Part shown: piece by piece, positions 1 to 8,060 of the stretch
Numbering within the stretch: position 1 is the stretch's first letter
Layout of the letters: each line of letters starts with the position of its first letter
Notes under the pieces: model-generated
What the model saw: only the letters and a program-made list of their open reading frames with translations
Told to the model about the DNA's origin: nothing
Databases searched by the model: none
Source of the DNA: UBA1724 sp963621575
GTDB lineage: Bacteria > Verrucomicrobiota > Lentisphaeria > Oligosphaerales > Oligosphaeraceae
Assembly: GCA_963621575.1 (NCBI GenBank)
Contig: CAVFEH010000002.1
Coordinates: 82,127-146,126 of the forward strand
DNA: 64,000 nt
Direction of reading: 5' to 3'
Program-made: the position numbers and the translations under genes

Positions 1-3000
1 TGGGCGCCGCTGCCTGGTGTCCCTGGTGCGTGACGACGGACCGCCTGGTCTTTGACAACGCCGCCTTCCAGAATGCGGCAAAGGACTATCCGCTGGTCAT
101 GCTGGACAACCGCCGGCGCGGGGAGTCCACGGGCCCCAGCCTGCTTTACAGCCCCGAATACCGCAGTTACCTCCAGAGTGCGCTGGAGCAGACCGGCGGA
201 GCTTCCTCCTCCGGGGATCTCGACGAGGCTATAGCGGCGAAGCTCTCCCGGAACCTTGAAATCCAGAAGGCACTCTGCCTTCCTGGGGAAACGAAGATCG
301 GCTATCCCACGCTGTTGTTCTGCGAGACTGACGGCAAGGGCGGTGTGCGGGTCGTGGACCGTGCGGATCCCTCTGCGATTCCCGAGGGTGCGGACCTCTC
401 GACATTCGCCCAAGAGCTGGTGGAATCCATGGCGATCCTCCTGGACGACAAGACGGAGGAGAAGGACAACCTCGCTTCCACAACCGAGGCGACTCTCTCC
501 CTGGGCGGCGAGGACTTCGGAGAGGAAGCCCGAATCGGCGGCCTGGACACCGTCGACTGGCGGATTTTGGAGGCGGAGGAGTCCGCCAACTGGGCATTGC
601 GGGTGGTGCCCGCAGAGAATGGGAGCGGCTACGAAGGCGCCGCTGTGCTTTCCCTGGCGCTTTACGACGAGGATGGCGCCGCCTTGAAGCAAAGTGCCAC
701 GGGAAGCTGGAGTGAGGCTCCCGAATTGCTCTTCAACGTGGTGAAGGGCCAAAAGCTCCTGCTGAAGATCTCCGTGGATGGCGCCCAGGAGACGACAGCC
801 CCCTATGTCTTGGAGGGCGAGACCTCCCTGCCTCCTTATGAAATCTCTTTTGAAAAAGCGGAGTGGGACATCACTGGCAATCTGGACGGCACTGGCGAGA
901 TCACCCTCACCTGGAAGCAGCTCATCCCGAATGCCACGGAGACCGGAAAAGCGCGCCTTGTCCTGCCCGAAGGAGTCGCCTGCGACGAAGGCACCGACAT
1001 CTCCTTTGGTGGAGCTGCGAGTGGCAAACTGGAGTTGAAACTCAGCGGACTGCAGCGTGGGCAGGAGGAATCCACCGCCTGCGTGGATTCCAGGCTTTCC
1101 CTGGAGGCCCTGGAGAACTGCCGGGTGGTGAAACCCGGGGAGGCAGTCGTGAAGTACTACACTTTGCCTATCCTGAGCGGAGTGGCCCCTGGCGAGACCC
1201 TCTCCCTGGCCATGACCGAGAACCTCAAAGGGAGGAAAACACTGGAGATTCTTTCCGGCTGCGGAAAGGAGACCCTCTCTGTGGAGGTCATTGGCGCGCC
1301 CTCCTGGCTCACCGTCAGCGTGGAAGACGGCAAGCTGGTCTTGCAGGGGACGCCCACCAGCAGCGACGAAGTGAACTTCACCATCACCCTGAGAACGGGC
1401 GGCAAGATCGGCGGAACCTACCCCGTGAAGATCCAGATCCAACCCCTGTCTGACCTGAATCCCGCCGCCGCCACCACGGTTTCCTTCACCGGACGAGTCT
1501 ACTCCTATACAAAAACGACAGACCCCGTCTACGACCGCACCCTGGCCGTGATGACGATCACACGCGATACCGAGGCCCACCAGATGCAGGTCGTCATCCG
1601 GGGCGAGCTCAATAAATCCTTCCTCCTGCCCGACTGGAGCTTGGATGATACAACGCCGAACAACGTCATTGTCGGAAACCAGGATGCTCCCAACACCATT
1701 GCCCTCGCCTTGACGCCTGCCGGCGTGGGCACCGGCGGCCTGAATTTGGACAGCGTCGAATACGGCATCCTCTTCTCTCCCGATGTGACGGCGACTACGG
1801 CGGAGGACTACCAGGGGCGCTTCCACGTAGCCCTGAACTTCGACGATCCCGCCACCGACTACCAGGGCTACGGCTTCCTGCAGTTCACCGTCAAGGAGGA
1901 TGGCAGCGTGGCGCTCACTGGCGAGATGCCCAACGGGGCTGTGCTGGACGAGACGGCCTTGCAGCTTTGCAAGGCGGCGGACGCCACGGATGCCGCCCTG
2001 GACTTCCATCTGACCTTCGATGACGAAAGTGTCCTGAGCGGCGAGCTGACGCTCAACCGGAAGAGCGACCACGAGGAATCCGACACGAGGCTTTCCGGCT
2101 GCAACGGCGTGAAGTGGCACCAGAAGGGCTCTTCGGCGGCCTTCGCCTCACAGCCCTGCGGCGTTACCTTCGATCCTGCCAAGGGCATCCTGGAGCAGCT
2201 GGTGGGCAGCGACCAGTACCTGACCCTGGACCTCTACGCATTTGGCAAGAGCGAAAATGTTTCCGAGATCAAAAACCTTCCCGAGGGTGTGGTCAGCGGG
2301 CTGTTGCCCCTGGGAGTCACCCTGGAGGAAAAGAGCGCAAACAGCGGCGTCTTCCAGGCGACCGGGCGCGAGGGCTATGAACTCGTCCCCGGCCTTGGCC
2401 TGGCCCTGGAAATCACCTCCGACGGAATTCTGCAGGGCGGCTTCCACCTCTTCCAGGAGGACGGCACCACCCGCGAGGTCACCTTCCGGGGCATCTTCAC
2501 GCCGGTTCCCGCCAGCTGCTGCGGCGCCGATCCCGACGCCATCGCATACGGCCGGATTGTGCTGGACGGCAAGAGCTGGCCGGTCATGGTGATGCCCAAC
2601 CGGCCCGCCGACCTGGAGGATCTCCGCGCACTGGAATTGAAGCCAGTCGCCGGCGAAATGGTCAGCTGGTCGGACAAGAAGGACGGCGAGTTGGGCATCC
2701 TTCTGGATGCCGCGGCGCAGAAGGTCCTGGCGTGCTCCTCGGACAATGCCTTCGCATTCGCCCCTGCTTCCGGGGCGTCGCTCTCCGCCGTCACCGGCAA
2801 GGGTGGATATGTGGCCGAGGGCGTGGCCTCCAAGAACGCCACCTTCCTGGAGCTGGCCGCCTCCCTGGAGGACAGCTCCTCCACGGGCGATGCGGCATCC
2901 GGGAAAGGCCGCTGGCTCCTCCTGGCGATGCCGTCCGGCTTCCAGAGCGCAGACGAATTTCCCAAAAGCGTCCGGTACCTCTTGAATGGCGACGGCAAGG

Positions 3001-3323
3001 GCTTCCACACCCCGACCGCCACCGAGAATCTGCCTTCCGCCGACGGCCAGGTCTTCTTCCTGCATCTGAAGCCGGGCGAGAGCATCACCCTGAAGGGGCT
3101 GCAATCCGCAGGAGAGAGCGCCACAGGCGAGGTCCCCGGCGTCTCCGGCTGCTTCCTGCTGGTGCCGGAGGACGACGAGCGACTTGAAAGTGGCAATGCC
3201 TGGCACTGGGAGAGTGGCGAGGGCGACTTCCGTCCTGGCCTTCCCGGGACCGTGGACGGCATCCAGGGCTTCCGCCAGGGTGTCTGGCTCAAGGCGAAGA
3301 AGACATCTGGCGACGGCCAATAA
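1..3323 (+). CDS. Secreted thioredoxin-like/Ig-like multidomain protein, 5' end missing
   Basis: The reading frame is already open at base 3 and encodes GAAAWCPWC directly before the first in-frame GTG at base 30. WCPWC is a thioredoxin-type CXXC active site, so the gene starts upstream of the window and the GTG is internal. After the redox segment the protein runs about 1,090 further residues of acidic, beta-rich sequence. A stretch around bases 1140-1440 resembles putative Ig/cadherin-like modules (segment LVLQGTPTS followed by a TITLRTGG-type strand). No membrane anchor is seen at the C-terminus. It is followed 50 bp later by a DUF1573 lipoprotein and then a CcdA-type protein, which suggests a periplasmic or surface thiol-redox role. 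The exact function is unknown. The thioredoxin fragment is seen directly; the Ig-like call is by general resemblance. Confidence 0.75.
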   Translation, partial: GAAAWCPWCVTTDRLVFDNAAFQNAAKDYPLVMLDNRRRGESTGPSLLYSPEYRSYLQSALEQTGGASSSGDLDEAIAAKLSRNLEIQKALCLPGETKIGYPTLLFCETDGKGGVRVVDRADPSAIPEGADLSTFAQELVESMAILLDDKTEEKDNLASTTEATLSLGGEDFGEEARIGGLDTVDWRILEAEESANWALRVVPAENGSGYEGAAVLSLALYDEDGAALKQSATGSWSEAPELLFNVVKGQKLLLKISVDGAQETTAPYVLEGETSLPPYEISFEKAEWDITGNLDGTGEITLTWKQLIPNATETGKARLVLPEGVACDEGTDISFGGAASGKLELKLSGLQRGQEESTACVDSRLSLEALENCRVVKPGEAVVKYYTLPILSGVAPGETLSLAMTENLKGRKTLEILSGCGKETLSVEVIGAPSWLTVSVEDGKLVLQGTPTSSDEVNFTITLRTGGKIGGTYPVKIQIQPLSDLNPAAATTVSFTGRVYSYTKTTDPVYDRTLAVMTITRDTEAHQMQVVIRGELNKSFLLPDWSLDDTTPNNVIVGNQDAPNTIALALTPAGVGTGGLNLDSVEYGILFSPDVTATTAEDYQGRFHVALNFDDPATDYQGYGFLQFTVKEDGSVALTGEMPNGAVLDETALQLCKAADATDAALDFHLTFDDESVLSGELTLNRKSDHEESDTRLSGCNGVKWHQKGSSAAFASQPCGVTFDPAKGILEQLVGSDQYLTLDLYAFGKSENVSEIKNLPEGVVSGLLPLGVTLEEKSANSGVFQATGREGYELVPGLGLALEITSDGILQGGFHLFQEDGTTREVTFRGIFTPVPASCCGADPDAIAYGRIVLDGKSWPVMVMPNRPADLEDLRALELKPVAGEMVSWSDKKDGELGILLDAAAQKVLACSSDNAFAFAPASGASLSAVTGKGGYVAEGVASKNATFLELAASLEDSSSTGDAASGKGRWLLLAMPSGFQSADEFPKSVRYLLNGDGKGFHTPTATENLPSADGQVFFLHLKPGESITLKGLQSAGESATGEVPGVSGCFLLVPEDDERLESGNAWHWESGEGDFRPGLPGTVDGIQGFRQGVWLKAKKTSGDGQ

Positions 3324-3373
3324 TCGTCCCGCCGCAGCCCTCCCCCCTTTCCTGAAACCCCCTCCGTACGAAC

Positions 3374-4579
3374 ATGGCGCTTTTCCGCATTTCTTTCCTT
3401 TTCGCGGCCCTCGCTGCACTCTTGATTCTCCCCGGCTGCAAAAAGGGCGGCGATGACGCCGGGCAGACGTCTCCTGCGGAGAGTGTCGCGCAGTCCCAAT
3501 CGGAGACCCTCGCCATCCTCTCGGAGGAATCGGAAAAGCCGCCGCTGGCGCTGAACTACGAGGGGACGTTGAACATGGGGAAGGTGTATTCCCAGGAGAA
3601 GGCCCACGGCATCTTCACCGTCACCAACGTCAGCCGGTTCCCCCAGACCATCCAGCGGGTCTTCCCCACCTGCAACTGCATCGTCCTGGACGCGGACTAC
3701 TCCGGCCGGGAACTGCAACCCGGGGAATCCCTGGAGATCGGCTTCACCATGGACGTCTCCACAGTGACCGCCGACTCCTACGCGCGAAATATCCAGATTG
3801 ACATCCAGGGAGCCAAATCCCTCACCGCACGGATCGGCGGCTATCTCCTTCCGCCGGCGTTCCTGGAGCCCGGCGATTCCGTGGAGCTAGGCGACCTGCG
3901 GAATCCCGTGGGGCCCTGGGAGGCCGTCTTTGAAATCCGCCGGAATCCGGAAATCCCCGAGCCCCTGGAATTGGGCGAACCACCGCAGGGCCGCTTCTGC
4001 AATGCGGAGCTGACGGTTTTGGAGCCCGGCGAGAGATACCGTCTGAAACTGACCTCGAAGGGTCCCCTGCCCTACACGCGGGACTTCGCAATGCTCTACT
4101 ACGTGCCCATTGTGCGCCCCGCCGCCGCGCGTCAGATCCAACTGACCCTGAACGCCCATGTCGGCGAGGAAGTCTACTTCGCCCCCAGCACCTGGAAAAT
4201 CCAGGAGGACAAGCTCCGGGAGGCTGGCAGACTCACCGAGCGTTTTGCCTACGGCGAGGTGCCGGGTTTGCAGGAAGAGCGCAAGGCGGGGGATCCCGCC
4301 GCCAACCCCCGGAACATGATGCGTCTGAACCTGCTGAAGCAGAAAGACGCCATTCCGCTGCGCTTCGTCAAGCAGCATCACGACTGGGACGACCTCTTCG
4401 CCAACCTGGAGATCGAGGCGCCCGAGGGGGTGGTCCTGGAGAAGATCCGCCATCCCCAGGGCATTGAGCTGAAGATCACCGTGACGCCGGACAGCTTCGG
4501 GGAGGACAAGCGGGAGCTGCGCATCCTCCCCCATCGCCAGGAAAACAAGGGCAGGCCCATCATCATCACCTTGGAATAG
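3374..4579 (+). CDS. DUF1573-family lipoprotein
   Basis: A 401-residue protein begins with a lipoprotein signal peptide (hydrophobic stretch ending LILPGC, lipobox Cys near residue 22). The segment after the anchor (GTLNMGKVYSQEKAHGIF, then FPTCNCIVLD and a strand ending LEIGFTMDVS) matches the DUF1573/Ig-like fold, in which a conserved CxC-type cysteine pair follows the first strands. The rest is unassigned beta-rich sequence. It lies 50 bp downstream of the thioredoxin-like protein and 9 bp upstream of the CcdA fusion, so the three probably form one operon. No Shine-Dalgarno is seen before the ATG (upstream bases are C/T-rich). Known members are extracytoplasmic; a role as substrate or partner of the redox relay is inference. 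Confidence 0.8.
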   Translation: MALFRISFLFAALAALLILPGCKKGGDDAGQTSPAESVAQSQSETLAILSEESEKPPLALNYEGTLNMGKVYSQEKAHGIFTVTNVSRFPQTIQRVFPTCNCIVLDADYSGRELQPGESLEIGFTMDVSTVTADSYARNIQIDIQGAKSLTARIGGYLLPPAFLEPGDSVELGDLRNPVGPWEAVFEIRRNPEIPEPLELGEPPQGRFCNAELTVLEPGERYRLKLTSKGPLPYTRDFAMLYYVPIVRPAAARQIQLTLNAHVGEEVYFAPSTWKIQEDKLREAGRLTERFAYGEVPGLQEERKAGDPAANPRNMMRLNLLKQKDAIPLRFVKQHHDWDDLFANLEIEAPEGVVLEKIRHPQGIELKITVTPDSFGEDKRELRILPHRQENKGRPIIITLE

Positions 4580-4588
4580 AAACCGGCC

Positions 4589-6166
4589 ATGGCATGCTCC
4601 CGCGAAAGTCGGAATACGGTGACGGCGCTGCTCCTCGCCCTGGCGCTTCTGGCACTCCTGGCCCCCCGCCTTGCGGGCAGAGACTATCTGCTCCTCTTCG
4701 GATCGGACTCCTGCGAGGAGTGCGCCGCCTTCAAGGACCTGTGGAGCGCCACGGCCTCCTCCAACGATCCCCTCCTGGTCTACGTCTCCATCGACACAGA
4801 GGAGGGCTATCAATTTTTGCGGAACCTGGAGGAGGCCCTGCCCCCCGAAAAGCCCGCCGACGCCTTCCCCGTCTTCCTGGCAGGAGACCACTGGATCCAG
4901 GGAGCGGAGGCGCTGCGGGACAGCCAATGGGACGAGTGGATCCGCTCCATGCCGACGATCCCGATGCTGGCGCCCCTGCAGCAAACCGTGGCGTCTGCGG
5001 AGCACGAAAGCCTGGTCTCCTGGACGCCCCCCGCGACAGGTTCGAAGCCATCGCCTCCCGCCGAACTGGCGCACAAAGGCCCGGTCGCACTGCTCTATCT
5101 GGCGTCGCCGGGCTGTGCAAAGTGCGCGCGGCAGGAGCGGGAGCTCCTGCGCCTGAAGGAACTCGTCCCCGCCCTGTCCGTGGATCGCTATGACTTCTCC
5201 ACCGTGGATGGACAGGTCATGATGGAGCGTGTGAAGAGCCATTTCCAGCTCAAGGACACTGCGGAGAACCTGACGCCGCTGGTGGCCTGGAGCAATGGAT
5301 TTCATCATGGCAGCCTGATCCCTGCGGAGTCGTTGCTGGAGGCATTGGAGAAGTCTCCCTGCGACGCCTGGTGGGAGGCTCCCATCTTGGAAAGCGAGCG
5401 CCAGCAGGCCATCCGGGACGGCGAGCTTCTGCTGGAGGGCGTCACCTGGACCATGGTCCTTTCCGCGGGTCTGCTTGACGGCATCAACCCCTGCGCCTTC
5501 GCCACGATCATCTTTCTTATCAGCTACCTACTCTACCTCAAGCGGAGCCGTCGCTTCGTGCTGGCGGTGGGCGGATGCTTCTGCCTGGGCGTCTTCTTCT
5601 CCTACTTCCTCTACGGACTCTCCCTGGGATTCCTGGTGGATCAACTGAATCGGTTCCTCTGGGCGAAAACCCTGCTCTACTGCCTCTTCGGACTGGCCGG
5701 CGTCGCATTCTTCCTCCTGCATCTGCGGGATACCCTGAAGTACCGAAAAACAGGGAAAGTAACGGATCTGGAAATGGGTCTTGGCGTGGACACGCACCGA
5801 AAGATCCACGACAAGATCCACGCCTGGGCAAAGCTCCCGGACTGGCTTGCGATTCCCGGGGCGGTCTGCCTGGGCTGCGTGGTCTCGGCCATGGAGCTGG
5901 CGTGCACGGGCCAGGTTTATTTGCCCACCATTGCGGCGATCTTCGACAAAGGCGGCCTGCAGCCGCGGGTCCTCTGGATGCTGCTCGGCTACAACCTGGC
6001 CTTCCTGGTGCCGTTGCTCGGCGTGACCCTGGCGGCCTTCTGGGGGACGGGGGCCACCAGCCTGGCGGCCTGGGCCAGAAAACACCTCCTGGCCTCCAAG
6101 GTCGCCATGACCCTGCTCTTCCTGGCCATGGCACTCCTCATGTTCTTCATGGCATTCCGGGGATAG
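4589..6166 (+). CDS. Double-thioredoxin/CcdA (DsbD-type) transmembrane thiol-disulfide protein
   Basis: The 525-residue protein has an N-terminal signal or anchor helix (residues 10-27) and a first thioredoxin-like domain with CEEC at 42-45. A second thioredoxin-like domain has CAKC at 176-179. A polytopic CcdA/DsbD-type membrane domain follows from about residue 285 to the end. The CcdA half carries the two expected cysteines, in NPCAF (C302) and in ACTGQ (C439), the pair that relays electrons across the membrane in DsbD/CcdA proteins. Domain order differs from E. coli DsbD, which has one domain before and one thioredoxin domain after the membrane core. Here both thioredoxin-like domains precede it. 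It probably reduces partners such as the two upstream genes' products. Confidence 0.85.
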   Translation: MACSRESRNTVTALLLALALLALLAPRLAGRDYLLLFGSDSCEECAAFKDLWSATASSNDPLLVYVSIDTEEGYQFLRNLEEALPPEKPADAFPVFLAGDHWIQGAEALRDSQWDEWIRSMPTIPMLAPLQQTVASAEHESLVSWTPPATGSKPSPPAELAHKGPVALLYLASPGCAKCARQERELLRLKELVPALSVDRYDFSTVDGQVMMERVKSHFQLKDTAENLTPLVAWSNGFHHGSLIPAESLLEALEKSPCDAWWEAPILESERQQAIRDGELLLEGVTWTMVLSAGLLDGINPCAFATIIFLISYLLYLKRSRRFVLAVGGCFCLGVFFSYFLYGLSLGFLVDQLNRFLWAKTLLYCLFGLAGVAFFLLHLRDTLKYRKTGKVTDLEMGLGVDTHRKIHDKIHAWAKLPDWLAIPGAVCLGCVVSAMELACTGQVYLPTIAAIFDKGGLQPRVLWMLLGYNLAFLVPLLGVTLAAFWGTGATSLAAWARKHLLASKVAMTLLFLAMALLMFFMAFRG

Positions 6167-6208
6167 CACACGGAGCCTCCCGAAAAAGCCCTCCCCCCGG
6201 AATGGCAT

Positions 6209-6236
6209 TTGCAAGCCGTCGGATTTTGGCTATAGT
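6209..6236 (+). promoter_or_regulatory. Predicted sigma70-type promoter of the leu leader/operon
   Basis: TTGCAA (6209-6214) and TATAGT (6231-6236) are separated by 16 bp in an otherwise GC-rich intergenic region. They match the -35/-10 consensus at 4/6 and 5/6 positions. Transcription would start near 6243, about 35 bp before the leader-peptide ATG. The same TTGCAA-N16 arrangement precedes the tRNA-Glu gene. Confidence 0.6.
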
Positions 6237-6279
6237 ACGCCGGTTTTCCAAAGGAACACGTTTTTTCCAATACAAATTC

Positions 6280-6363
6280 ATGCGATCTGACGCGGCATTC
6301 ATCCTTAGCAGCCTTCTCCTTCTGGCCCTTAGGCCGGCGGGAGGCTATGTGCTGTCTGCCTAG
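6280..6363 (+). CDS. leuL: Leucine-rich leader peptide of the leu operon (attenuator)
   Basis: A 27-codon ORF (ATG 6280, TAG 6361) sits between the predicted promoter and leuA. Seven of 27 codons are leucine, four of them consecutive in SSLLLLALR at codons 10-18, followed by a few Val/Gly/Ala codons. This is the usual design of a leu leader peptide: shortage of charged tRNA-Leu stalls the ribosome in the Leu run. The run lies just upstream of a segment (6337-6346) complementary to the left arm of the terminator at 6392-6433. No strong Shine-Dalgarno is seen; AAGGAA lies about 25 bases upstream of the ATG. Translation of this peptide is inference from context. Confidence 0.7.
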   Translation: MRSDAAFILSSLLLLALRPAGGYVLSA

Positions 6364-6401
6364 AATCGTCTAGAGAACGCAAAGAGACAAGAGCCCCCCG
6401 C
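6337..6401 (+). promoter_or_regulatory. Predicted antiterminator pairing of the leu attenuator
   Basis: GCGGGAGGCT (6337-6346, inside the leader ORF just after the Leu run) pairs with AGCCCCCCGC (6392-6401, the 5' arm of the terminator) at 9 of 10 positions. A ribosome stalled on the leucine codons at 6313-6330 would leave 6337-6346 free to form this antiterminator. A ribosome that reaches the stop codon at 6361 would cover it and let the terminator form. A small hairpin, CTAGA-ATCG-TCTAG (6360-6373), lies between. Confidence 0.6.
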
Positions 6402-6437
6402 TTCCACGGCACCGCCGCACGAACCGGGGGGCTTTTT
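6392..6437 (+). terminator. Rho-independent terminator (leu attenuator)
   Basis: AGCCCCCCG (6392-6400) and CGGGGGGCT (6425-6433) form a perfect 9-bp stem with a run of five T ending at 6437. It lies 100 bp upstream of leuA and 29 bp after the leader stop, where an attenuator terminator is expected. Confidence 0.8.
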
Positions 6438-6533
6438 CCGTTTCCCCCTTTCGCGCGATTTCAGCCGGCCGCTTCTTTTTTTCAAGATTCGCGCAATCCA
6501 TTCAACCAACCACACAAAGGAAATTCAACAATC

Positions 6534-8030
6534 ATGAGCGACAGACTCTACTTCTTCGACACCACGCTGCGGGACGGAGAGCAAGTCCCCGGCTGCCAGC
6601 TGAACACCGTGGAAAAGATCCAGGTCGCAAAGCAGCTGGAGCTGCTGGGCGTGGACGTCATCGAGGCCGGCTTCCCGGTTTCCAGTCCCGGGGACTTCCA
6701 GTCCGTCCAGGAAATCTCCAAGGCGGTCACCTGGCCCACCATCTGCGCCCTGACCCGCGCCGTGCAAAAGGACATCGACGTGGCCGCCGAGGCCCTCAGT
6801 TTCGCCAAGCGCAAGCGTATCCACACGGGCATCGGCACCTCCGACATGCACATCAAGTACAAGTTCAACTCCACCCGCGACGAGATCCTGGAGCGCGGCG
6901 TGGCTGCGGTGAAATACGCGCGGAACCTGGTGGACGACGTGGAGTTCTACGCGGAGGATGCCGGCCGAACGGACAACGAGTTCCTGGCGAAGGTGATCGA
7001 GGCGATGATCCGGGCGGGCGCCACGGTGGTGAACATTCCGGACACCACGGGATACTGCCTGCCGGACGAATTCGGCGCCAAGATCAAGTACCTGGTGGAC
7101 CACGTGGCGGGCATTGAGAATGTGGTGATTTCCACCCACTGCCACAATGACCTGGGCATGGCCACGGCCAACACCATCTCCGGCGTGCTCAACGGCGCAC
7201 GGCAGGTGGAGGTGACCATGAACGGCATTGGAGAGCGCGCGGGCAACACGGCGTTGGAGGAGGTCGCGATGATCGTGAAGTCCCGGAAGGACATTCCGTT
7301 GGACATCAACATCAACACCACAAAGATCTGCGCCACCAGCCGGATGGTCTCCAACATGATGAACATGCCGGTGCAGCCCAACAAGGCCATCGTGGGCCGC
7401 AACGCCTTCGCACACTCCTCCGGCATCCACCAGGACGGCGTGCTGAAGAATGCGCAGACCTACGAGATCATCAACCCGCAGGACGTGGGCCTGGACGACA
7501 ACTCCATCGTACTAACCGCCCGCAGCGGACGGGCCGCCCTGAAGCACCATCTGCAGAACCTGGGCGTGGATCTGAACCAGGAGAAGCTAGATGTGGTCTA
7601 CCAGCAGTTCCTGCAGCTGGCCGACAAGAAGAAGGATGTGACCGACGACGACCTGCTGATCCTGGCCGGCAGCCACCGCAACAGCGGAAAACACATCACC
7701 ATCGACTACCTGCAGGTGGTCAGCGGCGTGAACGTGCGCCCGGTGGCCAGCCTGGGCCTGAACATCGCCGGCGAGCACTTCGAGGCGGCGGCCTCCGGCA
7801 CGGGTCCTGTGGACGCGGCCATCAACGCCCTGAAAAAGATCATCAACCGCCCCATGACCATGAAGGAATTCATCGTGCAGTCCATCAACAAGGGCAGCGA
7901 CGACCTGGGAAAGGTGCACCTGCAACTGGAATACAACGGCGACCTCTACTACGGTTTCGGGGCGCACACCGACATCATCGGGGCCTCAGTGGAGGCCTAC
8001 GTCGACTGCATCAACAAATTCAAGGACTAG
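6534..8030 (+). CDS. leuA: 2-isopropylmalate synthase
   Basis: LeuA condenses acetyl-CoA with 2-oxoisovalerate, the first committed step of leucine synthesis in the cytoplasm. The 498-residue protein opens with the DRE-TIM signature TTLRDGEQVPG and carries the metal-binding HCHNDLG. The flexible linker and C-terminal LeuA regulatory domain (about residues 370-498) are present, so leucine feedback inhibition is likely. Length is normal for the bacterial single-polypeptide form. An AAGGAAATTC stretch about 12 bp before the ATG serves as Shine-Dalgarno. It is the first gene of leuACDB, behind a leader peptide and terminator that indicate attenuation. Confidence 0.97.
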   Translation: MSDRLYFFDTTLRDGEQVPGCQLNTVEKIQVAKQLELLGVDVIEAGFPVSSPGDFQSVQEISKAVTWPTICALTRAVQKDIDVAAEALSFAKRKRIHTGIGTSDMHIKYKFNSTRDEILERGVAAVKYARNLVDDVEFYAEDAGRTDNEFLAKVIEAMIRAGATVVNIPDTTGYCLPDEFGAKIKYLVDHVAGIENVVISTHCHNDLGMATANTISGVLNGARQVEVTMNGIGERAGNTALEEVAMIVKSRKDIPLDININTTKICATSRMVSNMMNMPVQPNKAIVGRNAFAHSSGIHQDGVLKNAQTYEIINPQDVGLDDNSIVLTARSGRAALKHHLQNLGVDLNQEKLDVVYQQFLQLADKKKDVTDDDLLILAGSHRNSGKHITIDYLQVVSGVNVRPVASLGLNIAGEHFEAAASGTGPVDAAINALKKIINRPMTMKEFIVQSINKGSDDLGKVHLQLEYNGDLYYGFGAHTDIIGASVEAYVDCINKFKD

Positions 8031-8060
8031 CGCCGCGCATTGCGCAAGGAGAAGGCTTCC

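Noticed and set aside
2148..5308. Several long minus-strand open frames of 420-470 codons opposite the redox cluster
   Set aside because: They lie antisense to the Trx/Ig-like, DUF1573 and CcdA genes, which have clear signal peptides and motifs, and their translations show no recognisable family.
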